From positions 1-39,749 of the forward strand of contig RBWT01000066.1 of assembly GCA_004010275.1 (NCBI GenBank): 39,749 nt of DNA. Reading direction: 5' to 3'. How positions within the stretch are numbered: position 1 is the first letter of the stretch; every line of letters begins with the position of its first letter. The stretch is from Streptomyces huasconensis. Its GTDB lineage: Bacteria > Actinomycetota > Actinomycetes > Streptomycetales > Streptomycetaceae. Positions 16,558 to 25,634 of this stretch are shown one piece after another. The translations under genes were made by a program, and so were the position numbers. The notes under the pieces are model-generated. The model was given only the letters and a program-made list of their open reading frames with translations. It did no database searches and was not told the origin of the DNA.

Positions 16558-18397
16558 TCAGTAGTCCGTGCGGGGTGCGTGGTCGAAAAAGCGGTTGTCG
16601 GTGTCGACGGAGATGTCGCGGACGCCCTGGGGTAGGCGCGGGGCAGGGGGTCGTTGGTGGCGGCGATGACCTGGCAGCCGTATCCGTCCGCCGAGGGGTC
16701 CCCGGCGACGTCGATGAGGGTGTCGATGAGCCGCAGCCCGGTGGCCTGGTCGACGGCCCCGAGATCGGCGAGCGGCGAGTCGACGATCAGCAGCGGGGGG
16801 ACGTGGACAGTTGCCTCGGTACGGCCGAGGTCGCGCAGGGCCAGCAGCATCGCGACGTTGGTGACGACCTTGGGGCTGCCGGCGACGGAGCTCTCGGTGA
16901 AGGCCTTGTCGGGCTGGTCGCGTTCCTTGACATGGGTGGTGAAGTCAGCGGGGTCGATGTGGGCGATCTCGACATCGGGGTTGATCTGCTGCAGCCGGTT
17001 GAGGAAGAACTCGGTCCAGCGGGCGATGAGCTCCTTACGCCGCGCTTCGTGCGCGGTGAGGGCGGCGTCCCGGGCGGCCTTGGCGTCCTCCATAGCAGTC
17101 TTGGCGATATCGACCACCTTCTGCTGATCGGTGAAGGTAGGTGGAGGAGTCCAGCCACTGTTTGAGCCGGGCGACGTCGCGGCTCAGTCCGTGAGCGGTC
17201 TTCTCGGCCTGCTGGGCGGCGGCTCGGGCCAACTGCAGGCGGTCTTGGTCGTAGGCGTCGCGTGCCTTGAGCGCGGCGGCGGCCGCCTCCTCAGCCCGGT
17301 CCGCTGCCGCCGAGGCGGAGGTCAAGGCGTCTCGCAGGCCCTGCAGCTTCAGTCTTAGGCGCTCACTCTTCCTCGCGGGCGGCGGCGATCTTCCGCTCGC
17401 GTTGGTCGGCGGCGTCTGGGCAGAGCTGCCCGCACTGCCGGCACCGACCCGGCTCCCGCTCGGGCAGGGCCTGGCCGCACCGAGAGCAGCCCTCGGTGGG
17501 CGGCTCGAGGAGCTCGCCGAGGGCGCCTTCGGCCTGGGCGTGCTCGGCGGTCGTGCCGTGCAGCTTCTCATGAGCCGCCGTGGCCTTCTTGCCGACCTTA
17601 CGGCGGTCGGCGTCGGCCTCCTTGTGCAGGGCGACGAGCCGGCCGTGCTCCCCGATCGCGGCCTTCAGGGCCGCGTCAGCCCTCTGCCAGGCCTCGGCCG
17701 CTGCGGTGTGCTCGCGTTGTTTCTGCTCAAGGTCACTGCGGAGCCGGTCTGGGTCGGCGACGCTGCCCCTGTCCCGCAGCTTCTTGTACGACGCAAGTTC
17801 CGCCTTGGCCTTGGTGAAGCGCGAGGTGGTCTCGGCGGCGTTCTTCTCCAGGCCGGCGAGGTCCGGATTCCACAGGCCCAAGATGGCCTCGAGCGCCAGG
17901 ATGCGCTCCTCGTCCTTCCCGCCGCCCAGGAAGGCGAAGGCGATGGTGTGCTGTCGCAGCGCCAGGACGGTGTTGTAGTAGGTATCGAGTTCCAGGCGGG
18001 TGGTGCCGCGGGCAGCCCGCGGCAGGCCCAGGAGGTCCTGGACGAAGGCGCCGGCGGTCACCTCGCCGGCCTTCGTGCTCTTCACCGGCAGCGAGTGCTC
18101 AGTGTCGTCGTCGAGGTTCTTCAGCGACACCCGTGCCTTCGCGTTGGCGGGGCTGCGGGTGGCCTGCCAGCGAGTGCCGGCAACGCGGAAGGTGAGCCGG
18201 ATCTGGGCGCAGGCGGCAACCTCCGGCATGATCGTCGCCGTCGTCAGGCCCAGCGGGTAGAGCAGCGCTTCCAAGGCGGTGGACTTCCCCGCTCCGGAGT
18301 GGCCCACCAGGAAGGTCACCAGGCCCTTGAAGTAGCGGACCTGCCAGACCTCCCCTCGCTGGAACTCCAGCTTCTCGATTACAAATGATGGACCCAC
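16558..18397 (-). CDS. SMC/Rad50-like ATPase with zinc-hook-like motif, frameshifted
   Basis: The GTG at 18397 follows GGGAGG. The Walker A motif GHSGAGKST (32-40) begins an ABC-type ATPase head. From about residue 180 there is a long charged coiled coil containing CSRCGQ and CRQCGQ (Cys304, 307, 319, 322), a hook-like metal site at the tip. Frame changes near 17370 and 17140 carry the reading through the returning coil (TAMEDAKAARDAALTAHEA). The second half of the head follows, with PPLLIVDSPLADLG (Walker B) and VIAATNDPLPRAY. Another change near 16630 gives ISVDTDNRFFDHAPRTDY and the stop at 16558. The corrected length is about 610 residues. Such proteins act on DNA ends or loops in repair or defence. 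Its role here is unknown. Confidence 0.65.
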
Positions 18398-18803
18398 CGG
18401 GCCTCCCTCGCCCTCGGAAACGGCTGCTCACCCCCTGAAACGACCATCGGCCGAACGAGTGACGGCCGGGCCGACGAGCGGAGACGGAGCTGCGCCTCGA
18501 CGACGTCGTCTCATGCCACCTCACCGGCCGCTTACCGCGGGGAAGGCGCCGAGGCCACGGTCGCCCCTGCTTGTTCGGCGCAGCGGGCGGCCTCCGTGGC
18601 TGCGGCCTGGCGGTGCGCATCGATAGCGCGGCGGTAGCCGTCCAACGGAGCGGTAGCCTTCTACCGCCGCGTCACCGCCGACGTGGTCTCAACGGTCTTG
18701 CGCTGTCGGTGGTCGGAGGTACCGTCAGCCAGTTAGGCGTCCGGCAGCGTGGCCGTGGCGCCGATCGGAGACGGATCCCGTCTCCAGCACGGCTGGAGGT
18801 TGC
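18398..18803. other. Gap between divergent SMC-like and CoiA-like genes
   Basis: About 400 bp that must hold the promoters of both genes. A minus-strand stretch near 18540-18720 reads weakly like protein (APLDGYRRAIDAHRQAATE and EAARCAEQAGATVASAPSPR) but is cut by a TAG after CGGCGG, so it is at most a remnant. I could not identify promoter boxes with confidence. Confidence 0.35.
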
Positions 18804-19607
18804 ATGGCCCTGGACAAACGCCGAGTGCAGACCGCAGTGATCGGCCACGCCGATTCCGAGCTCCCCGTGGTCCTCCCGATGGAAGCGATAGAGCTCGACG
18901 GCTTCCGCGCCCGCCATGCCGGCGAGACCTACTGGTGTGGTGTCTGGCTGGGCGGGTGCGGCCATCAGCTCACCACCAAGCTCTACACCGACCGCGCGTG
19001 CCACTTCGCCCATGTGCCGGACCCCGAGCACACCTCCACCTGTGCCCGGAAGGCATCCGGTGTCTCCAGCGCGGACCACCTGTACATCAAGCACGGCCTG
19101 CTGAAGTGGATGGAGGAGCAGGACATCACCGCCACCGCCGTCATCCCGCGTGACGCGGACGGCACGATCGGTGGAGAAGTGCTCTTCACGCCCGCCGGGC
19201 GTACCGGCCTGCGGGTCCTGCTCTCCGAGACGCCCGGCTTCCCCGTACCGGCGGGAGAGGACGACGCGCGCCTGGTGCTCGGGCCCGAGATGCCGTCCGA
19301 CCCGGACGTGCTGTTGCAGCAGGGATACGTCAACCGCATCCAGCTCGTCCCCGACGGCACCCGGCGCCGGATCCAGGTCGGCACCGAACGCCACGGCGGC
19401 ACGACCGAGTGGTTCGAGCTGCACGAGGTGGAACTCACCGACTCTGGCCTGACCACCCCGGCCGTGGAGGAGATCCACCGGCTGCGCACCACGCGGCGGC
19501 CCATCGGCGTGAGGGCGCCCAAAGGGGCGGTGCCGCAGGCCCGGCCGACCGTGCCGCTCCGCGATGAGGCGCACGACATCCCGTCGGGAGGACCGCGGGG
19601 CGGTTAG
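18804..19607 (+). CDS. CoiA-like protein, N-terminal part
   Basis: 267 residues from the ATG at 18804, with CTGGAGG upstream. The part at about 44-100 resembles the CoiA competence-protein start: YWCGVWLGGCG with spaced cysteines, then ACHFAHVPDPEHTSTCARKA, then SSADHLYIKHGLLKWMEE, the H-x-x-K-x-x-L pattern that follows the zinc site in that family. A beta-rich region follows (RTGLRVLLSETPGFPVPA, then VNRIQLVPDGTRRRIQVG). CoiA proteins help process DNA during uptake and recombination. The end overlaps the next gene by 44 bp in another frame, so the two may be one protein split by a frame change near 19590. Confidence 0.6.
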   Translation: MALDKRRVQTAVIGHADSELPVVLPMEAIELDGFRARHAGETYWCGVWLGGCGHQLTTKLYTDRACHFAHVPDPEHTSTCARKASGVSSADHLYIKHGLLKWMEEQDITATAVIPRDADGTIGGEVLFTPAGRTGLRVLLSETPGFPVPAGEDDARLVLGPEMPSDPDVLLQQGYVNRIQLVPDGTRRRIQVGTERHGGTTEWFELHEVELTDSGLTTPAVEEIHRLRTTRRPIGVRAPKGAVPQARPTVPLRDEAHDIPSGGPRGG

Positions 19608-20421
19608 GGCGGGCCTCGAGCAGGCGGTTAACGACGGGCGCAGCCGCACGGAGATCCGCCGCTGGCTGAACCGGGCGGAAGAGGTGACGCACGGTGGGGC
19701 CACCGCTGAGGAGAACGACCTGATCAGGGCGGCGGTCGACGCACTGCTGCGGCTGGAGCGCGCCGTTGGGGTGCCGACACCGCGCGAACCGACTTTCAAC
19801 GAGCGCAAGGCCCTGCAAAAGGTCGAGCGGCTGCTGGGCGACCTCGCGCAGCAGAAGGCCCGCGGGATCCGCGGCATCGCGGCCCGCCAGCGCAACCAGC
19901 TCACGCAGGCCGCGCAGCAGGCATCCAGCTGGCTCACTGATCACCAGCGCTCCCAGGTTCAGACGTGGCAGGCTGCTCCCACACTGTCGGCGCCCATGCC
20001 GCGTGACCCCCGGCTGCCCCTGCCGGGCCGGCCGCCACGTGTCCCGTTCGCCGCCTCGCAGCCCGAGTCCTTCGACGCGGCCCGCCTCGCCGACGGTGTC
20101 CGGGACGTGTTGGAACACGCGGCCCGGCTGGGTAAAACCGTGACGTTCACCAGCCTGTGCGCCCAGGTCAAGGGGCTGGGCGAGCTGACGGAATCCGATC
20201 AGGTGCAGGTGCTTCGGCGGGTCAAGCCGACCGCTCGCCCCCGTAGCCCGAAGCCTCAGCGCCCGGCTCTGCTCACCGCCCTGATCACGGATGAGGCGGG
20301 AACCATGCACCCGCTCTACCGTCGGCTGGCCGACCACGCCGGTCATTATCTGCCCCAGCAGGCCGACGGCGTGTGGACCAACACCGTTGAGATCCTGCAC
20401 GACCGCTACCGCAACCCGTAG
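19564..20421 (+). CDS. Helical protein, likely C-terminal half of the CoiA-like gene
   Basis: 285 residues from the ATG at 19564. The middle is helical and basic (ERKALQKVERLLGDLAQQKA, then ARQRNQLTQAAQQASSWL). The C-terminus is a compact region, VRDVLEHAARLGKTVTFTSL and HPLYRRLADHAGHYLPQQAD. The start lies inside the end of the preceding gene and there is no ribosome-binding site at the usual distance. With many frame breaks nearby, a single CoiA-like protein of about 540 residues (18804-20421) is as likely as two proteins. Confidence 0.55.
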   Translation: MRRTTSRREDRGAVRAGLEQAVNDGRSRTEIRRWLNRAEEVTHGGATAEENDLIRAAVDALLRLERAVGVPTPREPTFNERKALQKVERLLGDLAQQKARGIRGIAARQRNQLTQAAQQASSWLTDHQRSQVQTWQAAPTLSAPMPRDPRLPLPGRPPRVPFAASQPESFDAARLADGVRDVLEHAARLGKTVTFTSLCAQVKGLGELTESDQVQVLRRVKPTARPRSPKPQRPALLTALITDEAGTMHPLYRRLADHAGHYLPQQADGVWTNTVEILHDRYRNP

Positions 20422-20667
20422 CAGGAAGCGGCGCTGGCCGACGTTCCACTTCGGCGTCTCCTGGCGGCTGCCACAGCCTGGCGCGCGAGGTCGACGCCGC
20501 TCAGCTCGGTGGTGAACGCGATCATCGCCCCGGCCGCCTCGCCATCCAGGGGGCGCGCGGCAGGCTGTGGCAGCCGTCCTTCCACGGCGCGGCCGCGGCC
20601 TGCTCGTGCGCGCCGCCAGCCACTCACGCAGCTGCTCCAGCCGCGTCGCAAGCAGGTACGCGGCCAC
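20406..20667 (-). pseudogene. Possible small broken gene opposite the Abi remnant
   Basis: On the minus strand AAYLLATRLEQLREWLAA, then APWKDGCHSLPRAP, then GEAAGAMIAFTTELSGVDLA read like protein but sit in three different frames. The last reading ends at 20406. It may be a decayed gene. The support is only amino-acid plausibility. Confidence 0.25.
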
Positions 20668-20684
20668 GCGCTCCCGGGTGCACC

Positions 20685-20923
20685 GTGTTCACCACCGCCA
20701 GCCATGTCCGCTCCCTGCGCAACCGGGCCGCCCACCACGAGCCGCTGATCGTCCGGCGTCCCTCTCCCAGGCCAGACCGACCGACCGCGGCCGGACCCGC
20801 CGGCTCACGCTGCTGGAGGCCCACGCCGAGGTCCCGCGCCTGGTCGAGTACATCGACAAGGACGTCGCCACCTGGCTCGGGCAGACCAGCCGCGTCCCCG
20901 AGCTGCTTCGCACCCGGCCGTAA
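20685..20923 (+). pseudogene. C-terminal remnant of an Abi-family (HEPN) protein
   Basis: SHVRSLRNRAAHHEPLIV carries the R-x4-H-type motif (RNRAAHH) of Abi/HEPN abortive-infection proteins. Changing frame twice gives GVPLPGQTDR and then LTLLEAHAEVPRLVEYIDKD and VATWLGQTSRVPELLRTRP, the usual ending of these proteins. Only about 80 residues remain; the N-terminal two thirds are missing. It is therefore a dead fragment. It lies between the CoiA-like and DnaB-like genes and suggests past defence-gene content here. Confidence 0.5.
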
Positions 20924-20956
20924 CCGGCGCCCGCCGTATCGGTTCGTACTGGGTGG

Positions 20957-22304
20957 CTACTCCTGTGCCATGTCGACGAAGCGCCCGTAGTGCCCTTGAA
21001 AAGCCGTGGTGATGGTTGCGGTGGGCCCGTACCTGTGCTTCGCGACGATCAGGTCGGCTTCGCCAGCGCGCGGTGAGTCCTTCTCGTACATCTCTTCGCG
21101 GTGGATGAGGATGACGAGGTCGGCGTTGTCCTCCAGGGCGCCAGAGTCGCGGAGGTCGCTGAGGAAGGGCACCTTGTCGGCGCGCTGTTCGGGGCCGCGG
21201 TTGAGGGTGGAGACGGCGATGACGGGGATCTCAAGCTCCTTGGCCAGGTTCTTCAGACTGCGGGCGATCTCGGAGACCTCTTGGTAACGGGATCCGAGAG
21301 GGCGGGTGCCGTAGTTGAGCAACTGCAGGTCGTCGACCGCGATGAGCTTCAGGCCGTGCTGGCGGTGCAAGCGTCGGCAGTGCGCGCGGAGCTCGATGAA
21401 GTTGGCGTAGGAGTTGTCCTGGAGGTAGAGCGGGGCGCCGGAGACCGCGGGCATGCGTTTGGCGAGGCGGGTCCAGTCCGTCGTCGGTGATGGTGCCGGA
21501 GCGCATGTGGTGCAGGGCGACGCGGGCTTCGGCGGCTAGGAGTCGCATGGTGAGGTCGGTGCGGCGGGACTCGAGTGCGAAGAAGGCTGCGGGCAGGTTG
21601 TGCTTAATGGCCGCGGAGCGCAGCAGGTTCAGAGCGAGGGTGGAGGTGCCCATGGAGGGGCGGCCGGCGACGACGATGAGCTGGCCGGGGTAGAGGCCGC
21701 CGGTGAGAAGGTCGAGGTCGCTGAAGCCGGTGGGGATGCCGGCGGTCTCGCCGGGATGGCTGCCGATGGCTTCGATCTCATCCAGGGCGCCTTCCATGAC
21801 GTCGGCCAGCGGGTGGGACTGCGGGATCCGGGAGCGGCTGCGGTTGGTGGCGGCGAAGATCTCGGCCTCGGCGGTGTCGAGGACGCGGTCGACGGTCTCG
21901 GCGGTGACATCGGTGGTGAGGTCGTCGATGCGGGCGGCGGCCACCATCATGCGGCGCAGCACGGCCATGCCCTGGACGGTGCTGGCCGCCTTCACCCAGG
22001 AGTCCTTCGCCGTGGGAGTGCCAGCCAGCCTCTGCAGGTACACGTGGCCGCCGACGTCGGCGATGTCGTCGTGCTTGGCGAGCTGGTCGGCGACGCTGCG
22101 CATGGCGGGGTCTTCGTCGCGGGCGTAGACCTCCAGGATCGCCAGGTAGATCCGGCCGTGGGCGTGGCGGTAGAAGTCGTCGGGGTGGAGGAGTTCGACG
22201 ACGTCGGAGATGGCCTCGGTGGAGCGCAGCATCGCGCGCAGGACCAGCGCTTCTGCTTCCAGGTCGTGAGGAGGCTGCGTGGTCGGGGTGTCGTCCTGGG
22301 TCAC
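20957..22304 (-). CDS. DnaB-type helicase paralogue with altered Walker A, one frameshift
   Basis: Full replicative-helicase architecture. The N-terminal helical domain (HDLEAEALVLRAMLRS to about residue 115) is followed by a linker and the RecA-type domain (IPTGFSDLDLLTGGLYPGQL). After a frame change near 21455-21480 the reading continues to RAGEADLIVAKHRYGP and the end (AFQGHYGRFVDMAQE). The corrected length is about 448 residues, close to ordinary DnaB. The Walker A segment is AGRPSMGTST: the lysine is Thr220 (ACC at 21645-21647). The Gln of the conserved LSQLNRG motif is Thr (AVSTLNRG). The catalytic-type Glu in FALES, the VDDLQLL Walker B and the KHR finger are kept. It may be an inactive subunit or a binding partner. 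A DciA-like gene lies just upstream. Confidence 0.75.
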
Positions 22305-22391
22305 GGGTCTCCTCCGCGTCGGCCCGACCAGCGGGTCCTCGAGTTCAGCGGCGTCCAGCGTAGCGACGGCACAGGGGCTGGCCGTGCGGGT

Positions 22392-23060
22392 TCAGGACAG
22401 CCGGTCGCGGTCGGCTCGGGCCCTTGCCGCGGCCTTGGCCCGCACGACGTCAGCCAGGGGCGAAGCGGCCGACCGTTCGGTGCCGGCAGGGAAGAGGTGC
22501 GTGGGCTCATGCGGAGCCGACTCGGCCTGCTGGCGAACGGTATCGGCGCGCCGCGCGTCCTGGTGCGAGGCCCGGGCCGCTGCTGTGAAGGCGTGCGGCA
22601 TCCATGCCGAGGCCGGCTCCGGGGCGGGCGGGCCTGCGGGCTCGGGCGGCAGGACGACGACCCTGGAGACGGTGTTGCTGCGGATGCTCGTTAACGCGCT
22701 GCGCGACCTGGTTCGCCAGGAGGCGGCCTTGGGTCGTCCACGCCAGGGACTTCCCGCGAAGGCGCAGGATGCCGGAGGCGGAGTCGAAACTCACCGCGCT
22801 CAGGTGGTCGGAGAGACTCCCGGCGAGCGCGGGCCATTGCCCGACCACCGTGGTGTCCACGGGCACGGGCCAGCCGGCATACTCGGCCATCTCCATCATC
22901 GCGACGGCCAGGGAGACGGGGCGCGGGCTTCGCGCTGCGGCTGAGGCCGCCACCCTGTGCGGCCCCGGTGCCGCCGGGCGGCGCGCTTGGCGTGGTGCAA
23001 GGCGATCAGCGCCAGATCGCCCCCGCCCGGCGCGGCCCTATACGGCGTCTGTTCGACCAC
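22392..23060 (-). CDS. DciA (DUF721)-like helicase loader, frameshifted
   Basis: The GTG at 23060 has AAGGAGGA five bases upstream, a very good start. It begins VEQTPYRAAPGGGDLALIAL, then a basic helix (HHAKRAARRHRG). After a frame change near 22950 comes the DUF721 core: VGQWPALAGSLSDHLSAVSF, then SGILRLRGKSLAWTTQGRLL and ANQVAQRVNE. A further change near 22680 leads to a disordered tail (SPLADVVRAKAAARARADRD) ending at 22392. The corrected length is about 220 residues. In actinobacteria DciA supports loading of DnaB at the origin. Here it precedes the DnaB paralogue by 87 bp on the same strand, so the pair likely forms one transcript. Confidence 0.65.
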
Positions 23061-23640
23061 CGACGTCCTCCTTCGTCCCAGCACGCCGCCCGAGTCTGGC
23101 TCCGTCTCACAGCCGGCAGACTCACGCCGCAGTGTCCCGCGCTGCTTTGTCCTGTGGGCCCCGGACCTGGGCGCGGCCGGTGCGGATCGTCCGTTCGGCG
23201 GCGGGGGCGGGTCGTCCTGGGCCTTCGCCTGCCGGGCGGCCTGGTACGCGGCCAAGGCCCTGCGGTAGCCGGCTGAGGCCGTCTCCCGGGTTTCACGGGC
23301 CCGGCAGCCGCAACTGGAGGTTCCGGCACGGCGGGGTCCGCTTGTGGCCGCTGCACTCGGGTTCGCTTCAATCAGAGCCAGCACATCGTCCGGGACGACC
23401 TCGGGCTCACGATTGCGCGACGGCGAATGCCCTCTGCCCGGCGCTGGATCGGCCGTCCCCGGCGGCCGCGCCTGCGCCTGCAAACCTGGTGATACGCCGT
23501 CCGCCCATGATCCAGCGGCTCACGGGTGCGGCCACATGGTGTGTCTACTCGGCCGGTGCGGGCCGCAGCTGCGGGGTTGCCTGGTCCGGCGGCGCAAGAG
23601 GCACACACTGCTGCAGGCGCACCGCGCAACCGTGACTCTC
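23061..23640. other. Stretch upstream of the DciA-like gene, possible gene remnant
   Basis: The minus strand stays open to about 23483 with some protein-like parts (VVPDDVLALIEANPSAAA, then AGYRRALAAYQAARQAKAQD), but no good start or ribosome-binding site is seen, and the Pro/Arg-rich parts look like GC-driven shadow. It could be an old N-terminal extension or a decayed upstream gene. Nothing else was found. Confidence 0.3.
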
Positions 23641-23665
23641 ATCACACCACTTTCGGTAGGTGCAG

Positions 23666-23701
23666 GTCACACACTCTGTGACTCGCGGAATATTCAATTC
23701 C
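23666..23701. promoter_or_regulatory. Two adjacent dyads in the sigma-gene promoter region
   Basis: GTCACA-N5-TGTGAC (23666-23682) and GGAAT-N5-ATTCC (23687-23701) lie in the least GC-rich part of this region, about 130-160 bp upstream of the sigma-gene start. Both look like small regulator binding sites. A promoter in 23690-23810 is likely, but I cannot assign boxes. Confidence 0.4.
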
Positions 23702-23827
23702 GTTAAGAACATCTGTCGCACGCTTAACCCTGCGAGGGCCCAGCAGCGGTGTAGGGGCGAGGGGATACCCCCCTCCCGGACCGCAACGGCGCGTTCTGGC
23801 ACACCACTTGAAGTGAAGGAGGAGTCC

Positions 23828-24649
23828 GTGGGGCCTCAATGGGCCTGGTACGCGTTGGTTTTTGCCGCCGCCTACCGGATGACCGGATCGGACACCACCG
23901 CCTGGGCGCGGTGCGTCCGTGCCGCCTCGCACGCACTCGCGCGCATGGCTGTGCAGTGCGTGCCACCGCACCAGCCTCCGCCCCGTACCCGGGAGGTGTG
24001 GCTGCCGCCAGGCGGTCCCGCCGCCCTGGGCCGCCCCCGGGGCAGTCACTGTCGGCATTCCACCAAGGGGCGTGCTGCGGTGACTGACCCGTCCGACCAG
24101 GAACACCCCCTGATCGAGCCGGCTGAACTGCCGGGCGACTTCGACGACTTCTTCCGGCGCCACTACAAGGAGTTCTTGAAGTCGGTGGCCAGCCGGATGC
24201 GCAACCTGCACGACGCCGAGGAAGTCGTCCTCGAGGCAGGTCTGCGCATGTACCGCAAGTGGCCACGCATTCAGGCCCATCCCAACCCGATAGCGCTCGC
24301 CCACAGGATCCTCAACGGGGAGGTTGCCGGCTTCTTCCGGCGCCAGGCCCGTGTCGCGGGCAGGGAGACCTCCTACGGAGAGCTCTCGTACGCCGACGTT
24401 CCGACCGTCGACGACCTGCTCTTCCTGCGCCAGCACGACGACCTCGACCGCGCCCTGGCCGAGCTCGAGCATCTCGCACCCAAACGTGCCGCCTGCGTAC
24501 GGCTGAGGTACCTGTCCGAGCTGAGCTACGAAGAGGTCGCCGAGCGGCTGGAGATCAGCTACGGCACCGCCAAGGTGCACGTGAGCCAGGGCCTGCGACA
24601 CCTGCAAACCCTCATGGATCTCTCCACACGGGGAAAAGGAGATTCCTGA
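23828..24649 (+). CDS. ECF-type sigma-70 family factor
   Basis: Region 2-like (FDDFFRRHYKEFLKSVASRM, NLHDAEEVVLEAGLRMYRKW) and region 4-like helix-turn-helix (RAACVRLRYLSELSYEEVAE, then RLEISYGTAKVHVSQGLR) mark a small sigma factor that would direct RNA polymerase to a limited set of promoters. Two starts are possible. The GTG at 23828 has an excellent GAAGGAGGAG site but adds about 84 residues with a hydrophobic stretch (WAWYALVFAAAYR). The GTG at 24080 gives a normal-size factor (189 residues) with a poorly spaced AAGGGG. The stop overlaps the next ATG (TGATG). No separate anti-sigma gene is recognised nearby. Confidence 0.75.
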   Translation: MGPQWAWYALVFAAAYRMTGSDTTAWARCVRAASHALARMAVQCVPPHQPPPRTREVWLPPGGPAALGRPRGSHCRHSTKGRAAVTDPSDQEHPLIEPAELPGDFDDFFRRHYKEFLKSVASRMRNLHDAEEVVLEAGLRMYRKWPRIQAHPNPIALAHRILNGEVAGFFRRQARVAGRETSYGELSYADVPTVDDLLFLRQHDDLDRALAELEHLAPKRAACVRLRYLSELSYEEVAERLEISYGTAKVHVSQGLRHLQTLMDLSTRGKGDS

Positions 24650-25340
24650 TGTTGGAAGACATCCTGCGCGCCCAAGCGCAGGACCTCAACAATCAACTAG
24701 AGGATCACGACGCCGACGCCTTCATGCACCGCCTGGCCGTCCGCATCGCCGAGGACGCCGCGTCCCTCTCGCGTCCGAGTCGCTGCACCCGACACCGACC
24801 CGGGAGACGCGGGCGAGCCCCCCGCAACACGGCGGCGTATGCGCATGTCGCGGCCGCGTACCCGCCGGGGGGTGCGGCGCCGTCCCAGCCCGATCTGCCG
24901 CCCGACCCTGTCGCCGATCCAGCGGCCGTGCTGGAACATGTACGGGGGATCTGCCAGCAGGTCGTCAGCTCGCAGGAGATCGATTCCCTGGCCGACTTCG
25001 CCGACGTCTACGACGAAGCCGGTGCGCGGACCTTCGCATGCCTGTTGTACACGCTGGGGCGGCGCGAGGGTGCCCTGTTCTGGTGGCGGTTCGCGGCCGG
25101 CGCCGGGGACCCGCTGGCAGCCCACCTGCTAGCTGCCTACCATGCGGCGGTCGGCACAGCCCCTGACGCACGCCTGTGGCGGGCCTTCTCCAGACTGCTC
25201 GGCTTCACCGACCGGCATCTGCCCCGCGCGGCCGGGAAGCTATGGAGCCCGCGGAGGCCTGCACCCTGCAGGTAGTCGGCAACCCGGTCTTGCGCGCCTT
25301 CATGAAGGCAGAGCTCCCGGCCGCACTCAGCCCGCGGTGA
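24649..25340 (+). CDS. Sigma-coupled protein of unknown function, frameshifted
   Basis: The ATG at 24649 shares bases with the sigma stop, so the two are translationally coupled. The start is acidic and helical (MLEDILRAQAQDLNNQLEDH, then AFMHRLAVRIAEDAA). An Arg/Pro-rich middle may itself be misframed. A helical C-terminal part follows: VLEHVRGICQQVVSSQEID, then GRREGALFWWRFAAGAGDPL and AAHLLAAYHAAVG, which has a Sel1-repeat-like look. In the uncorrected frame it ends at 25275. A frame change near 25245 gives LQVVGNPVLRAFMKAELP and a stop at 25340. The position suggests a modulator of the sigma factor, but no anti-sigma domain is visible. Confidence 0.55.
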
Positions 25341-25564
25341 CCACCGTGGGACACCACCACAGGCCAGCACCCCACCGAAGACGGAGAACACCCTCACGCC
25401 GCCTTCGCATAGCAGAAGCAATTCGAGGACGCAGGGGTATTTCGCGTAATGGATGCGAAGTATCCGCAGGGCTTCGACGAAAGTGTCCGATCGGCCCGAA
25501 AATGCACTGCAGTTGGGAGCAAATGTCCGAATAGCTTTACGCGGACCGTGTTACTACGCTCACC

Positions 25565-25607
25565 GAGCGCGAGCCCGAACTCTTGGCGGGGTCCCAGGCT
25601 CGCGCTC
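25565..25607 (+). promoter_or_regulatory. Leader hairpin before the small membrane gene
   Basis: GAGCGCGAGCC (25565-25575) pairs perfectly with GGCTCGCGCTC (25597-25607) around a 21-base loop, ending 27 bp before the ATG at 25635. It may protect the message, act as an attenuator, or end upstream transcription; there is no U-run. A somewhat AT-richer region at 25390-25560 probably contains the promoter. Confidence 0.4.
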
Positions 25608-25634
25608 TTGATGAATGCAAACCAAGGAGGACTC

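Noticed and set aside
23006..23371. 121-residue open frame on the minus strand upstream of the DciA-like gene
   Set aside because: Pro/Arg-rich and overlapping the well-supported DciA start; no ribosome-binding site.
25296..25309. GCCTTCATGAAGGC palindrome
   Set aside because: It lies inside the frame-corrected end of the sigma-coupled gene (LRAFMKAELP) and is likely coincidental codon sequence.
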